The notes beneath the pieces were generated by a model. That model did no database searches. It saw nothing but the letters and a program-made list of their open reading frames with translations, and was not told the origin of the DNA. DNA of 64,000 nucleotides from DAOTWP01 sp034435675 (GTDB lineage: Bacteria > Chloroflexota > Anaerolineae > Aggregatilineales > Phototrophicaceae): positions 5,792-69,791 of the forward strand of contig DAOTWP010000035.1 of assembly GCA_034435675.1 (NCBI GenBank), written 5' to 3'. Below are positions 35,157-43,885 of the stretch, in pieces. Within the stretch, counting starts at the first letter, position 1. Each line of letters begins with the position of its first letter. Both the position numbers and the translations under genes were made by a program.

Positions 35157-36806
35157 ATGGGCGGTCTTACAATTAAGTGGCAGGGTGAAATTAAAGTTTT
35201 GCGCGCTTTTGGCACAGAAGACAGCATTGAGCTTGCCGCGCCGCAGGGCAGCGCCATTACTGCCGGGCTTGCGGGTAAAGTGGTTGCTGTGGGCACCAAT
35301 GCCGTGCGGCTGCGCGCCGACAATTTCATCGTTGAATATGCCAACCTGACGGCAATTAAGGTGCAGCCAAACCAGACCGTAGGCGAAAACGATGTGCTGG
35401 GGGCGTCGCTCGGTCCGGCGGGCATTTTCCTCACTGTGAGTCAGGTGCTTGATCCTGCGCCGCTGCTGGAATCAGTCGCCAAGCCTGCGCCGCAACCAGC
35501 GCCGCAACCAGCGGCACAGCCAGCGGCACAGCCCACGCCAGAATCTTCGTCCCTAAGCTTTCTGGTGCCCACTGAAAATGGCATTCGTGTGCGGCAGGCA
35601 CCGGTTTCTGGCACCCCAATCGGGCAGGTGAACACGACGGATGTGCTCGAACTGCTGGAAGATGCTGCCGGGGCGCAGGCGAAACTGGGCAAAAGCGACC
35701 AGTGGATTAAGGTGCGCACGGACAGCGGCAAAGAAGGCTTCATCAATGCTGCGTATGTCAAGGCACATACCGGCGCTGCGCCGCAACCCTCACCCAACCA
35801 GCCGCCTGCCTCATCGCCCACTCCTGCCCCAGCCCCCACCCGCCCGGCACGCTACGTCGCTGGGGCACGTAACTTTACCGGGATGAATCTGGATCAGTAT
35901 AACCCGGTGGGCGCGCCCGACCCGGCACAACTAGAGGGCATCGGCTGGATTCGGGTTAAGTTTAACATGTCGCTCAACCCGGACATCACCAATCCCAGCG
36001 ATCCCCGCCGTTATGGCAACAAGGATGTTAATGCGACTTTCAACCGCGTGACGCCGTTCATCAAACGCTATGTGGATGCCGGTATGAAGGTGTTGATGGT
36101 TTTCACGCACCAGCTTTATGGCGAGGGCGCGGGGTTCAACTGGGAAACGATTGACGACGGCGGTTGGGACCGGTTGATTCCGACCTATGCGGATTACGCC
36201 CGCCAGGTCGCGGAGAAGTATCGCGGCACAGGGCTGGTGCATGCCTATCAAATCTGGAATGAACAGGACACCCTGCGCCAACACATGCGCGCTGCCGTGC
36301 CGCTTGATCCCAGGAATTACGCCAAAATGCTGACACAAACAGTGCGGGTGTTACGCCCTGTGGCAGGGGATGCCCAGATCATCACCGGCGGGCATGTGAC
36401 CGGCAACTGGAATTATGCCGTTGACACTTTCAAGCAGATTCCGGCAGACGCGCGCCCCGATGGCATTGCGTTCCACCCTTACGGCCTGGGTCCGGGGCAG
36501 CGGGTGTCCAAATGGAGCAACAATGGGCTGCTGGTGGACAGCATTCGCGGGTATGGCGGGATAATGCCGGATAAGCCGGTGTGGATTACCGAGTGGGGTG
36601 TGCTGAATGTGCAGGGGCAGGATCATCACGCACAGTCCATCGGCGATTATGTGACGCAGTTCCTGAACATCTGCAAGCAGTTTCCGGACAAGATTGCCTG
36701 TGCCTGCTGGTATGCATGGGGTGATGGCATGGATAACGGCTATGGGCTGGTGCGCGGCGATGGCAGCCCGCGTGACCCGGTGTTCAGCACCTATAAGCGC
36801 GCTTAG
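35157..36806 (+). CDS. Mosaic protein: inactive M23-like domain, SH3b, glycoside hydrolase barrel
   Basis: The 549-residue product combines three parts. Residues ~1-95 follow the strand pattern of an M23/LytM lipoyl-like domain (VVAVGTNAVRLRADNFIVEY; VQPNQTVGENDVLGA), but the zinc ligands are gone (IFLTV where HxH is expected). Residues ~140-205 form an SH3b domain (ENGIRVRQAP; KVRTDSGKEGFINAAYV), bounded by Pro/Ala-rich linkers. Residues ~235-549 form a TIM-barrel glycoside hydrolase with acid/base Glu in IWNEQD and a likely nucleophile in WITEWG. No signal peptide is visible, which is odd for a wall-acting enzyme. GGAG eight bases before the ATG fixes the start. Confidence 0.82.
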   Translation: MGGLTIKWQGEIKVLRAFGTEDSIELAAPQGSAITAGLAGKVVAVGTNAVRLRADNFIVEYANLTAIKVQPNQTVGENDVLGASLGPAGIFLTVSQVLDPAPLLESVAKPAPQPAPQPAAQPAAQPTPESSSLSFLVPTENGIRVRQAPVSGTPIGQVNTTDVLELLEDAAGAQAKLGKSDQWIKVRTDSGKEGFINAAYVKAHTGAAPQPSPNQPPASSPTPAPAPTRPARYVAGARNFTGMNLDQYNPVGAPDPAQLEGIGWIRVKFNMSLNPDITNPSDPRRYGNKDVNATFNRVTPFIKRYVDAGMKVLMVFTHQLYGEGAGFNWETIDDGGWDRLIPTYADYARQVAEKYRGTGLVHAYQIWNEQDTLRQHMRAAVPLDPRNYAKMLTQTVRVLRPVAGDAQIITGGHVTGNWNYAVDTFKQIPADARPDGIAFHPYGLGPGQRVSKWSNNGLLVDSIRGYGGIMPDKPVWITEWGVLNVQGQDHHAQSIGDYVTQFLNICKQFPDKIACACWYAWGDGMDNGYGLVRGDGSPRDPVFSTYKRA

Positions 36807-36845
36807 TGCAATAACAGACCGATAGGATTGTGTGGCTCACTCGAA

Positions 36846-36962
36846 GGGGCGAAGCTTGCTTCGCCCGTACAGTCATGCTGTCCTGTCTGAACCTGCATTA
36901 CGTCTGGCGGGGGAACCTCGGCGGCATTGCTGCTGTGCAGGGGCGAAACAGCTCGCCCCTGC
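36846..36962. repeat. Two GC-rich hairpins of the GGGCG family
   Basis: Perfect nine-base arms at 36847-36855/36858-36866, and perfect ten-base arms at 36937-36946/36953-36962. They lie between the mosaic hydrolase and the convergent dnaN and could end both transcripts. No T-run follows. Confidence 0.55.
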
Positions 36963-36971
36963 GCGCAAAGA

Positions 36972-38105
36972 TCAGCGGGTGACGCTCATCGGCATGATGA
37001 CGTGGATGAAGTCGTCGCGGTTTTCGGGGCGCAGCACGCCTGCGGCAGAGCCGCCGTTGCTTTCAAAGACCACCCGATCTTCATTGACCACATTGAGCAC
37101 TTCAATCAGATAGCGGATGTTGAACGAGATATCCAGCGGTTCGCCTTCGACACTGGCGTCGAGCATCCCTTCGTTGTCACCGCGTTCAGCGCTTCTGCCG
37201 CGTACCATAACTTCGCCGGGTTCGCCGGGTTTGCGCGGCGGCTTGACGAACAACACCGCGCTGTTGGCACTGTCGCGGGCGAAAATCTCCGCGCGTTTGC
37301 AGGCAACCAGCAGATCACTGGTGTACATCGTCGTCGTGGTGCTGTAGCTGCGCGGGATAATCGCGCTGAAGTCCGGAAATTTGCCTTCCAGCAATTGCGA
37401 GGCGATATCCACATTCTTCAGGTGGAACATGACAATGTTGCGGTTATCCGGCAGTGTGACATAAACCTCATCGTCTTCATCGCTGATAATGCGTTCAATC
37501 TCCGCGAGCGACTTAGCCGGGATGACCATTTCGACAGCTTTGGTAAAGGTCCGCTCAATTTCCGCTGTGCGCACCGCCAGCCGGTAGCCGTCTGCTGCTG
37601 CCATTGTCAGTACATTGCCGTCCAACTGCGTGTAGACCCCTGTCAGAATCGGGCGCGCATCGTCTTTTGCCGCCGCAAAAACGGTCTGTTTGATCATCTC
37701 TTTCAGGACTTTGCCGGGCACACTGAAATCCATGTCGCCGCCCTGCGGGATCAGTGGAAATTCGCTGGCGTCAATGCCCTTGATGTTGGAAACCGTCGCG
37801 CCACAGCGCACGTTAACCGTCTGGGTGGCTTTATCCAATGTCAGATCTACACGTTCCGGCGACAAATTGCTGACCAGGTCGGCAAAGGTTTTTGCGGGCA
37901 GGGTAATCGCGCCGGACGCATTGATTTTTGCGCCAATCCAGCAGGTGATGCTCATTTGCAGGTTGGTCGCTGCCAGCTTCAGCCGGGCATCCTCGGTTTG
38001 CAGCAGCACATTGCCCAGCACGGGCAGTGTGGGACGGTTCTCAACGGCGCGGTTGACGATGCTCAACCCTTTCGCCAGATTTTCTTGCAGTACGGAAACT
38101 TCCAT
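36972..38105 (-). CDS. dnaN: DNA polymerase III subunit beta (sliding clamp)
   Basis: Processivity clamp of the replicase; forms a ring dimer on DNA. The 377-residue product has the family landmarks: an N-terminal MEVSVLQENLAKGLSIVNRA, PVLGNVLLQ, the middle-domain TPVLTG-like RPILTGVYTQ, and the terminal VIMPMSVTR, which forms part of the clamp-partner binding pocket. It is not next to dnaA, recF or gyrB in this window. Upstream (minus-strand sense) lies TATAAT at about 38155, a probable -10. Confidence 0.96.
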   Translation of the reverse strand: MEVSVLQENLAKGLSIVNRAVENRPTLPVLGNVLLQTEDARLKLAATNLQMSITCWIGAKINASGAITLPAKTFADLVSNLSPERVDLTLDKATQTVNVRCGATVSNIKGIDASEFPLIPQGGDMDFSVPGKVLKEMIKQTVFAAAKDDARPILTGVYTQLDGNVLTMAAADGYRLAVRTAEIERTFTKAVEMVIPAKSLAEIERIISDEDDEVYVTLPDNRNIVMFHLKNVDIASQLLEGKFPDFSAIIPRSYSTTTTMYTSDLLVACKRAEIFARDSANSAVLFVKPPRKPGEPGEVMVRGRSAERGDNEGMLDASVEGEPLDISFNIRYLIEVLNVVNEDRVVFESNGGSAAGVLRPENRDDFIHVIMPMSVTR

Positions 38106-38272
38106 AGGCGTTTTTCTATTCGCTCAGTTCGTTTATGCCAGAATGTCACAATATTATATAGCACTCAACCCCAATTTTGCATCTTCTTGCCTGCGCTGCG
38201 CCATTTCTGCCTGTGCTAAAGAGGCTGATACAGCCGCTGGTTAGTTACAGCCGCTGGTTACAGCCGCCGGAT

Positions 38273-39286
38273 TCAGTGCCCCGCTGTGCTTTGTGTACTT
38301 TCACCGAAAAAACGCATATAGAGCAAGTCGCCAACATGATGATGGAACCCGACACTGGGATGCGAATCACGGACTGAGACAACCACATCGGCGCGATCCC
38401 ATGCAGCAACATCGCCATAGAGCCGCAAAACTTCCGTGACTCCCAGGTCTTCAAAGACCATTGCCACGCGATCCACATAGGCGACACTGCGCACCGGGTC
38501 GAGCATATTGGGGAAGATAACCACAATCAACCGCGCGTCAATTTCGCGGGTGTAGTCAACGAAGTCAATGATTTCCTGCCGGTGGATGCCCCAGATGTCC
38601 TGCCGGTCATAGGCGTTATAACTCCATTCCCAATAGCTATTGGACAACGGATCGTCAGCGAGTCCACGTCGCAAGAAACGCCAGTACACAAAATTCGCCA
38701 GATAGCTTTCGCGCACGAGCGGTGAAGTCGGCGTAAGTTCCGGCAGCAGCCCCAGTCGCAGTCCGGCATAGTTGATGTCGTTTAAATAATATTGCAGCAC
38801 AATGACATCGGGTTGTGCCAGCGGGAAATTGCGCACGATTTCTAACTGTTCCGGGGTCGAGGTGCCGTAAACCGCGACATTCACCACAGCGTAGTCATCG
38901 CCCAGATGCGCCGCCAGCACATTACTGAAACGGTCTTCCGGGTTGTTGATACCCCACCCTGCGGCGAAGGAATCACCCGTGACCAGCACAACCTGTCTGC
39001 CCACAAGGTCTTCCGTCGTCCATTCCCGATCACGATAATCAAGCGAATTGGTCTGCCAGTAGCGATCAAGCCAATTGAGACAGGCTAACGTAATCAGGTT
39101 TTCGGATTCAGCGAAGAAGTAGCGGAAATAGATTTCTCCTGTGCCCAACAGGAGCAGCACCGTAACATATGAGATGGCAGCACGACTTGCAACTGCACGC
39201 AGCCAGCGGATGCGGCGCTGAACGCCGGAGGCAATCAGCAGCGCGGCGATACCCAGCAGCAAAACAATCAATTCGACGAAATGCAT
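38273..39286 (-). CDS. Membrane-anchored SGNH hydrolase
   Basis: Two N-terminal helices (~3-22 and 30-52) anchor a lipase/acetyl-esterase-type domain. SGNH blocks are visible: GDSFAAGWGI (Ser), YGTSTPEQ (Gly), QYYLND (Asn) and DSHPSVGFHHH (Asp-His). This resembles AlgX/AlgJ-like or DltD-like extracellular esterases that act on polysaccharides. The catalytic domain should face outward. A short tandem repeat (ACAGCCGC units near 38226-38266) lies at its 3' end. Confidence 0.87.
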   Translation of the reverse strand: MHFVELIVLLLGIAALLIASGVQRRIRWLRAVASRAAISYVTVLLLLGTGEIYFRYFFAESENLITLACLNWLDRYWQTNSLDYRDREWTTEDLVGRQVVLVTGDSFAAGWGINNPEDRFSNVLAAHLGDDYAVVNVAVYGTSTPEQLEIVRNFPLAQPDVIVLQYYLNDINYAGLRLGLLPELTPTSPLVRESYLANFVYWRFLRRGLADDPLSNSYWEWSYNAYDRQDIWGIHRQEIIDFVDYTREIDARLIVVIFPNMLDPVRSVAYVDRVAMVFEDLGVTEVLRLYGDVAAWDRADVVVSVRDSHPSVGFHHHVGDLLYMRFFGESTQSTAGH

Positions 39287-39462
39287 ATAGTCCTCGACGG
39301 TGAGGTGATACTGCCAGCACGACCTATCAAACCAGATATTTTAGTGCAGCAGAATGTACTGTTGCAAGAAGTGTGCCCCTGACCTCCTGCTGACTGTACT
39401 GTGCTGCTGTGCCCGGCGTGTGGTATTTTTCTGCCTGTGGCTGTACAGAGAGGGAGCATTGG

Positions 39463-40335
39463 GTGAAACGCTTACGCAGGATTAACTGGCGCATTGCTTT
39501 GTGGCGTTTTGTGCTGGAAACGGGCGGCGCGTTGATCGGCGCGCTGGGGGTGATTGTCTTTATGGCGCCCTTCAATATTGCGCCCAGCGGCGTGTCCGGT
39601 CTGGCGGTGATCGGCAACACATTATTCGGGCTGCCGATTGGTCTGCTGATTATGCTTGGCAATGTGCCGATTCAGGTGCTGGGCTGGCGCATGTTGGGCG
39701 GCTGGCAGGTGGTGCTGCGCACGATTTATGTCGTGGCGCTCTATTCGGTGGCGATTGATGTCCTGACACCCTACTTCACAACGCCAATGAGCGATGATGT
39801 GCTGCTGAATGCGATCTTTGGCGGGATTCTTGGGGGTATCAGCAACGGTATGGTGTACCGGGCGGGGGGGACGTTTGGCGGCACATCCACGCTGGCGTTG
39901 ATCTTTCAGCGGCGTACCGGCACGCCATTGAGTACGACCTACCTGTACACGGATCTGGGGGTGATTGTGCTGGCGGGTTTTGTTTACGGTTGGGAGTCGG
40001 CGCTGTTTGCCACCGTAGCGCTGTTCATCAGCGGCATGGCAACCGATTACACGATGGAGGGTCCCAGCGTCATCCGCACGGCGACCATCGTCACCAACCA
40101 GCCCGAAGCTGTCAGCAGCGCGATTCTCAACCGGCTTCAGCGCGGGGCAACCGGCTGGCGTGGGCAGGGTATGTATACGCAGCAGGAACGCACTATCCTG
40201 TTCGTGACCATCGCCCGTTCACAAATTGACGAACTGTGCCTGCTGGTGCGCGGGGCTGACCCGGATGCGTTTGTGGTTATTGGGCAGGGGCATGTCGCCT
40301 ATGGGCAGGGCTTCCGGCAGGTGCGCGGGGAATAG
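39463..40335 (+). CDS. YitT-family membrane protein (with DUF2179 tail)
   Basis: Five or six membrane helices (~10-195) carry the family features FMAPFNIAPSGVSGLAVI and RAGGTFGGTSTLA. The soluble C-terminal ~85 residues (TATIVTNQPEAVSSAILNRL; GMYTQQERTILFVTIAR) are the usual DUF2179 domain. The function of the family is not settled; transport roles have been proposed. The GTG at 39463 is used because AGGGAG lies six bases upstream; an earlier in-frame start would add 18 unconvincing residues. Confidence 0.9.
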   Translation: MKRLRRINWRIALWRFVLETGGALIGALGVIVFMAPFNIAPSGVSGLAVIGNTLFGLPIGLLIMLGNVPIQVLGWRMLGGWQVVLRTIYVVALYSVAIDVLTPYFTTPMSDDVLLNAIFGGILGGISNGMVYRAGGTFGGTSTLALIFQRRTGTPLSTTYLYTDLGVIVLAGFVYGWESALFATVALFISGMATDYTMEGPSVIRTATIVTNQPEAVSSAILNRLQRGATGWRGQGMYTQQERTILFVTIARSQIDELCLLVRGADPDAFVVIGQGHVAYGQGFRQVRGE

Positions 40336-40451
40336 CGACTGCGCGGCAAACGCGAAGGCACACCGAGCATAAGGGTGTGCCTTCGGCAGTGAGCTGTTCA
40401 GGGGCTGCGCCCGCTGTGCCTTGCGTAATAGCGCTGAGTCGGCAGAGCCAA

Positions 40452-41216
40452 TTAGTTCTGCGCAGGGCTGCCGTCGTCATCTGGCTGGGCAGGCACTTCA
40501 AAGTCAATGATCTTGTCAATCAGTTCGCGCAGATAAGGTTCCGGCAGTGCGCCTGGCTGGCTGTAGATAATCGTGCGGTTCTTGACTGCCATCATCGTCG
40601 GAATGCTGCGAATCTGGAAGTATTGGGACAAGCCGGGGTTTTCGTCAACATTCACTTTGGCGATGCGGATTTTGCCCGCGTATTCGACGGCGAGTTTATC
40701 CAGAATGGGGGCGACCATGCGGCAGGGACCACACCACTCTGCCCAGAAATCAATCAGGACGGGCATCTCTGGGTAGTCAATCACTTCCTGCTGGAAGGTG
40801 GCATCGGTCACGGTCATGGGCTTGTTGTTTGTGATTTGCTTGGACATCTTATCCTCTTTGATTTCAACGCCGTTGGAAGCGGCAGGCTGAGCATTTTTGA
40901 CGGCGTTTTGCAGCATTTCTAGCGCCAGCGTGACATCAGTGCCCCACGGGCGTGGGCGGCGCGCCAGCGTTTCCCCATTGAACCACGCGATCAGCAGCGG
41001 TTTTTCGCCACTATCGAAGCGCTGCGCTGCCTGCGGGTTTTGCGTAGGATCTAACCGGGCGACAACGACCTGCTGCTGTTCGCCAGCCGCCTTTTTGAAG
41101 GTAGTCGCAAAATCGCCGCGCAGTCCCTCACCGTTGGACAGCAGCAGCAGCACTGGTTTGCTGCCCGTCAGGACATTGTCCAGCGTTGCATCGTTCAGAA
41201 TTGTTGGTTCCTGCAT
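40452..41216 (-). CDS. Double thioredoxin: inactive N-domain fused to active thioredoxin
   Basis: The C-terminal domain (~residues 130-240) is a standard thioredoxin with the redox pair in WAEWCGPCRM and the cis-Pro in SIPTMM. The N-terminal ~105 residues look like a second thioredoxin fold (PVLLLLSNGEGL; VVVARLDPTQNP; PLLIAWFNGE) with no Cys pair. At 40847 there is an in-frame ATG (residue 124) directly preceded by AAAGAGGATAAG, a strong ribosome site. A stand-alone 131-residue thioredoxin may therefore be made from the same mRNA. The outer start at 41216 has no equally strong site. Confidence 0.88.
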   Translation of the reverse strand: MQEPTILNDATLDNVLTGSKPVLLLLSNGEGLRGDFATTFKKAAGEQQQVVVARLDPTQNPQAAQRFDSGEKPLLIAWFNGETLARRPRPWGTDVTLALEMLQNAVKNAQPAASNGVEIKEDKMSKQITNNKPMTVTDATFQQEVIDYPEMPVLIDFWAEWCGPCRMVAPILDKLAVEYAGKIRIAKVNVDENPGLSQYFQIRSIPTMMAVKNRTIIYSQPGALPEPYLRELIDKIIDFEVPAQPDDDGSPAQN

Positions 41217-41444
41217 GCTCTTTACCCTTATTCCCTCTTGTGTTTGCCCTATTGTATGGCTATAGGGGAAGCCTGGGTACGGCTAGGTGGTAATGCCAGG
41301 ATCAGGCTGGCAGTGACCCCTATCCCACAGCAGTCTGTGTGCAAAACGTCTTCAAGCCATTAGACGCATTAAGTGCCAGCATCTTACGCCAGTTTATCCA
41401 GGAATTTGGCAATGCAGCGCAGTGGTTTCCCAAAATCAAAGCAC

Positions 41445-41472
41445 GGGGACAAGCGCTGCTGTGCTTGCCCCC
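41445..41472. repeat. Intergenic GC-rich hairpin
   Basis: Imperfect arms (41445-41454 with 41463-41472) between the thioredoxin promoter region and the 3' end of the redox membrane-protein gene. The other 250 bases of the 288-bp gap show no coding signal. Confidence 0.4.
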
Positions 41473-41504
41473 TGTATAGGCGTCAGCTATCCCAGCGGGC
41501 GCTG

Positions 41505-42512
41505 TTATTCAGCCGATGGTGCTGCTTCCGGGAGGGTGTCTGTGCTTGGTGCGGCTGGCAGCGCCGGGTATTCAACTGTTTCTGCGCCGATCATCGTAAT
41601 CAGCCCGAAAGTGCCCACCAGCGCAAACAGCATCGGTGCCATCACAGGCGCGCCGCGTACAAAGCGCTCCAGTTGAATGCCCGCGCCGCCTTCCGGCAGG
41701 TCAGCGTTGATATGCAGCCCCAGCCCCAGTACCCCCATACCGACCATCAGCAGCATTGTCCAGAAGAAGATGAAGTAATCCGCCTCGTGGTGTTCATGAT
41801 AGATCGCCATGACAGTCGTGGCGATGCTGCCAAACAGCCCCAGCACAACCGGAATCCAGACAAAGACACTGGTATAGCCGGTCCGCCCATGATCCAGAAA
41901 CGCGCTCAGCGTTGCCGCGAACAGCCCCAGCGCCACCAGCCACAGAAACTGGCGTGTCTGGGTCATCGGGGCGCGGAAACTGATTACGCCCGGCAGGGTT
42001 AATCTGCCGGTTTCCGGGCGGGTATCTTCCAGCACGGCAATGATCGCCAGCAGCCCCACACCGGCAAACGACAGCGGACCGGCAATCGGTGGGGCATAGA
42101 CCAGCCATTCCCACTGGAGACCCTGCGCTGCCAGCGCGCCGGAAGGGATCGCGCGGGTCCAGTGAAATGCCGAACCGATGACGCCGACGGCAATGCTCGC
42201 CAGGGCGATGCCGATAATCATCAGCGTTGAGACGAGCGCAGTCCCACGCCACAGCCGCAGCAGCAGTGCCCCCAGCAGAGTCAGCCCGAAAACAGGACCG
42301 GACACCACCGGGATGAATTCCATCGGTTTGACATCGCCGCTGATCAGATGCGCCAGATAAGTCTCGACGCCCAGTCCGATCAGCATCAGGGCGACCATCA
42401 GCAGCAGCAGGTCATTGCGGGTGACCGGCAGCCAGAATTCGCCAATGCCCGGAATGCGCGTGCGGGGACGGTTGGCATGTACCGTGCGTGGGGTCACTGC
42501 TTCTGATGGCAT
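41505..42512 (-). CDS. Polytopic membrane protein of the cytochrome locus
   Basis: The 335-residue product has about eight membrane helices and no soluble domain. His residues near helix ends (FHWTRAI, IYHEHHEADYF, LGLHINAD) could bind haem or quinone, but no family is certain. It starts 3 bp after the octaheme cytochrome stop codon, so the two are almost certainly co-translated. The reasonable inference is a membrane partner passing electrons between the quinone pool and the cytochrome. It does not resemble HaoB by eye. The C-terminus is acidic and Pro/Ala-rich. Confidence 0.75.
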   Translation of the reverse strand: MPSEAVTPRTVHANRPRTRIPGIGEFWLPVTRNDLLLLMVALMLIGLGVETYLAHLISGDVKPMEFIPVVSGPVFGLTLLGALLLRLWRGTALVSTLMIIGIALASIAVGVIGSAFHWTRAIPSGALAAQGLQWEWLVYAPPIAGPLSFAGVGLLAIIAVLEDTRPETGRLTLPGVISFRAPMTQTRQFLWLVALGLFAATLSAFLDHGRTGYTSVFVWIPVVLGLFGSIATTVMAIYHEHHEADYFIFFWTMLLMVGMGVLGLGLHINADLPEGGAGIQLERFVRGAPVMAPMLFALVGTFGLITMIGAETVEYPALPAAPSTDTLPEAAPSAE

Positions 42513-42515
42513 CCG

Positions 42516-43220
42516 TTACTGCCCTTCTTCTGCGCTGCCGATGAGGATGCGCACTGCTGTAATTGATGGGAATCCTTCCGGCAGTTCCAGCGGGGGCAAC
42601 CCGGCGGCAACCAGCTTTTCATCAACCAGCACGCGCAGTTCCGCCAAATCCTGAAGAATTTCGTAGATGCCGTGCCACTGCGCCCAGTCCGCACCCTGCA
42701 TCCACACGCCCGATTTTGCAGTGCGCCCGAAGTGGTGCCAGAGTTCGTAGTAAACATAATCAATCGGCTCATCGAATGGCGCGGGGGTTAGCAGCCCGTT
42801 GTCGATCAATGGCTGCATCATCAGATCCGACGCGATGATGAACTCGTTGACCGTCATCGTGGCGGCGTCAGCAGCGACATAGAAATCTTCGATGAAACTG
42901 TCTGAATGACAGGCGCGGCAGACGTTCTGCATGCGCAGGCGGTTTTCGGCAAAGTTGGGGCGCTGCGTGGTGATCGGCGCTGCCAGATACCAGCCCAGAC
43001 GATCCCCGACATCGTGGGTAGTGGGCGATAAGCCAAACCCGCTGAAGTGGCACGTTGCACAGGTGGCGGCAGGCATGTCAACCGTGGTCAGCGTGCCCGG
43101 TTCGGCTTCCCAGTTCCAGTCGTCGCCGCCGGTCAGGTAGGCGATGCCGTGCGGGCTTTCAACATAGATTTCCCACTGCGGATGGTCGGGACCGATATGA
43201 CAGTTGTTACAGGTTTCGGG
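42516..43220 (-). pseudogene. Octaheme HAO-like cytochrome c, C-terminal part after a frameshift
   Basis: Continues the cytochrome that starts at 43885, but in a different frame. Three CxxCH motifs follow here (CNNCH, CATCH, CRACH). The blocks HIGPDHPQWEIY, THDVGDRLGW, ELWHHFGRTAKSGVW and AQWHGIYE are what I expect for the hydroxylamine-oxidoreductase (HAO) superfamily. The frame is open from 43244 down, and an in-frame ATG exists at 43076, but the haem motif before it shows that the coding starts earlier. Adding one base near 43217 rejoins the halves, so either a true mutation or a base-call error in a G/C run is likely. Confidence 0.8.
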
Positions 43221-43885
43221 CGGCGGACCTGTTCGAGGCTGAATTCATGGCGCAGGTGACACGCGGTACAGTCGCCTACAGAACCGTCCGGGGCAGGCGC
43301 GCCGACATCGTGACACGATTCGCAGGAGAAGCGCGTGAACTCGTCACCTTCCATCGCGTGAATCGCATTGCGTGCGCTGGTTCGCCCTGTGGGATCAGCG
43401 CCGCCTTCGGGGATTGACTGGTACAGCGCCTGCTGCTCTTCCGTCAGCCCCGCGCTGCCAGCATAGGCAACATAGGAGGGCAGTCCGTGCCGGCTGAGGT
43501 TGAACTGCTGCACCTGTTCGCGATGACAGTCTTCACACATCGCTGACGAGGAATTGGTCAGCACCCAGTAGTCCTGCTCAGGATGCTGCACCGCGCCCGG
43601 ATAATCTGCATCAACCAGATGGCAGTTGGAACAGGTGACATTGCCAGTGTAGTGGTCACTCAATGCATACTGGTTGACAATGCCCGGCGTCTGATCTGTG
43701 TGGCAGACCACACATTCGTCGGTAGAGTTGGCAATCTGTGCTGCCAGCACGATATTCGACGGTGGCAGATTGCCCTGGGCGAAACCGCTGCTGGTAAATG
43801 CCAGCAGCAGCCCGGCTGTGACCAGAATGACCCCGGTCAGCAGCGCTGCGGTAATCAAAAGTCGTGTTCGTTTAACAACCCGCAT
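43133..43885 (-). CDS. Octaheme HAO-like cytochrome c, N-terminal part (frameshifted near 43217)
   Basis: Exported multihaem cytochrome c. A signal/anchor helix (RLLITAALLTGVILVTAGLL, ending AFTSSGFA) is followed by five CxxCH motifs: CVVCH, CSNCH, CEDCH, CESCH, CTACH. With the downstream part the total is eight, the number typical of HAO-family enzymes that oxidise hydroxylamine/hydrazine or reduce nitrite. Block LSRHGLPSYVAYAGSAGL and ACHLRHEFSLEQV support that family. After ~residue 222 the frame turns into non-haem sequence. AGGAGG six bases before the ATG at 43885 fixes the start, overlapping the upstream cytochrome gene by 14 bp. Confidence 0.85.
   Translation of the reverse strand: MRVVKRTRLLITAALLTGVILVTAGLLLAFTSSGFAQGNLPPSNIVLAAQIANSTDECVVCHTDQTPGIVNQYALSDHYTGNVTCSNCHLVDADYPGAVQHPEQDYWVLTNSSSAMCEDCHREQVQQFNLSRHGLPSYVAYAGSAGLTEEQQALYQSIPEGGADPTGRTSARNAIHAMEGDEFTRFSCESCHDVGAPAPDGSVGDCTACHLRHEFSLEQVRRPKPVTTVISVPTIRSGKSMLKARTASPT

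Noticed and set aside
36927..38219. Long plus-strand open frame opposite dnaN
   Set aside because: Shadow of the GC-rich dnaN codons; no protein features. Similar long shadows opposite the P-type ATPase (4791-6116) and sbcD (47312-48316) were dropped for the same reason.
41505..42512. Calling the membrane protein HaoB or NrfD
   Set aside because: Helix number and motifs do not allow either assignment by eye, so it is left as an unassigned partner.
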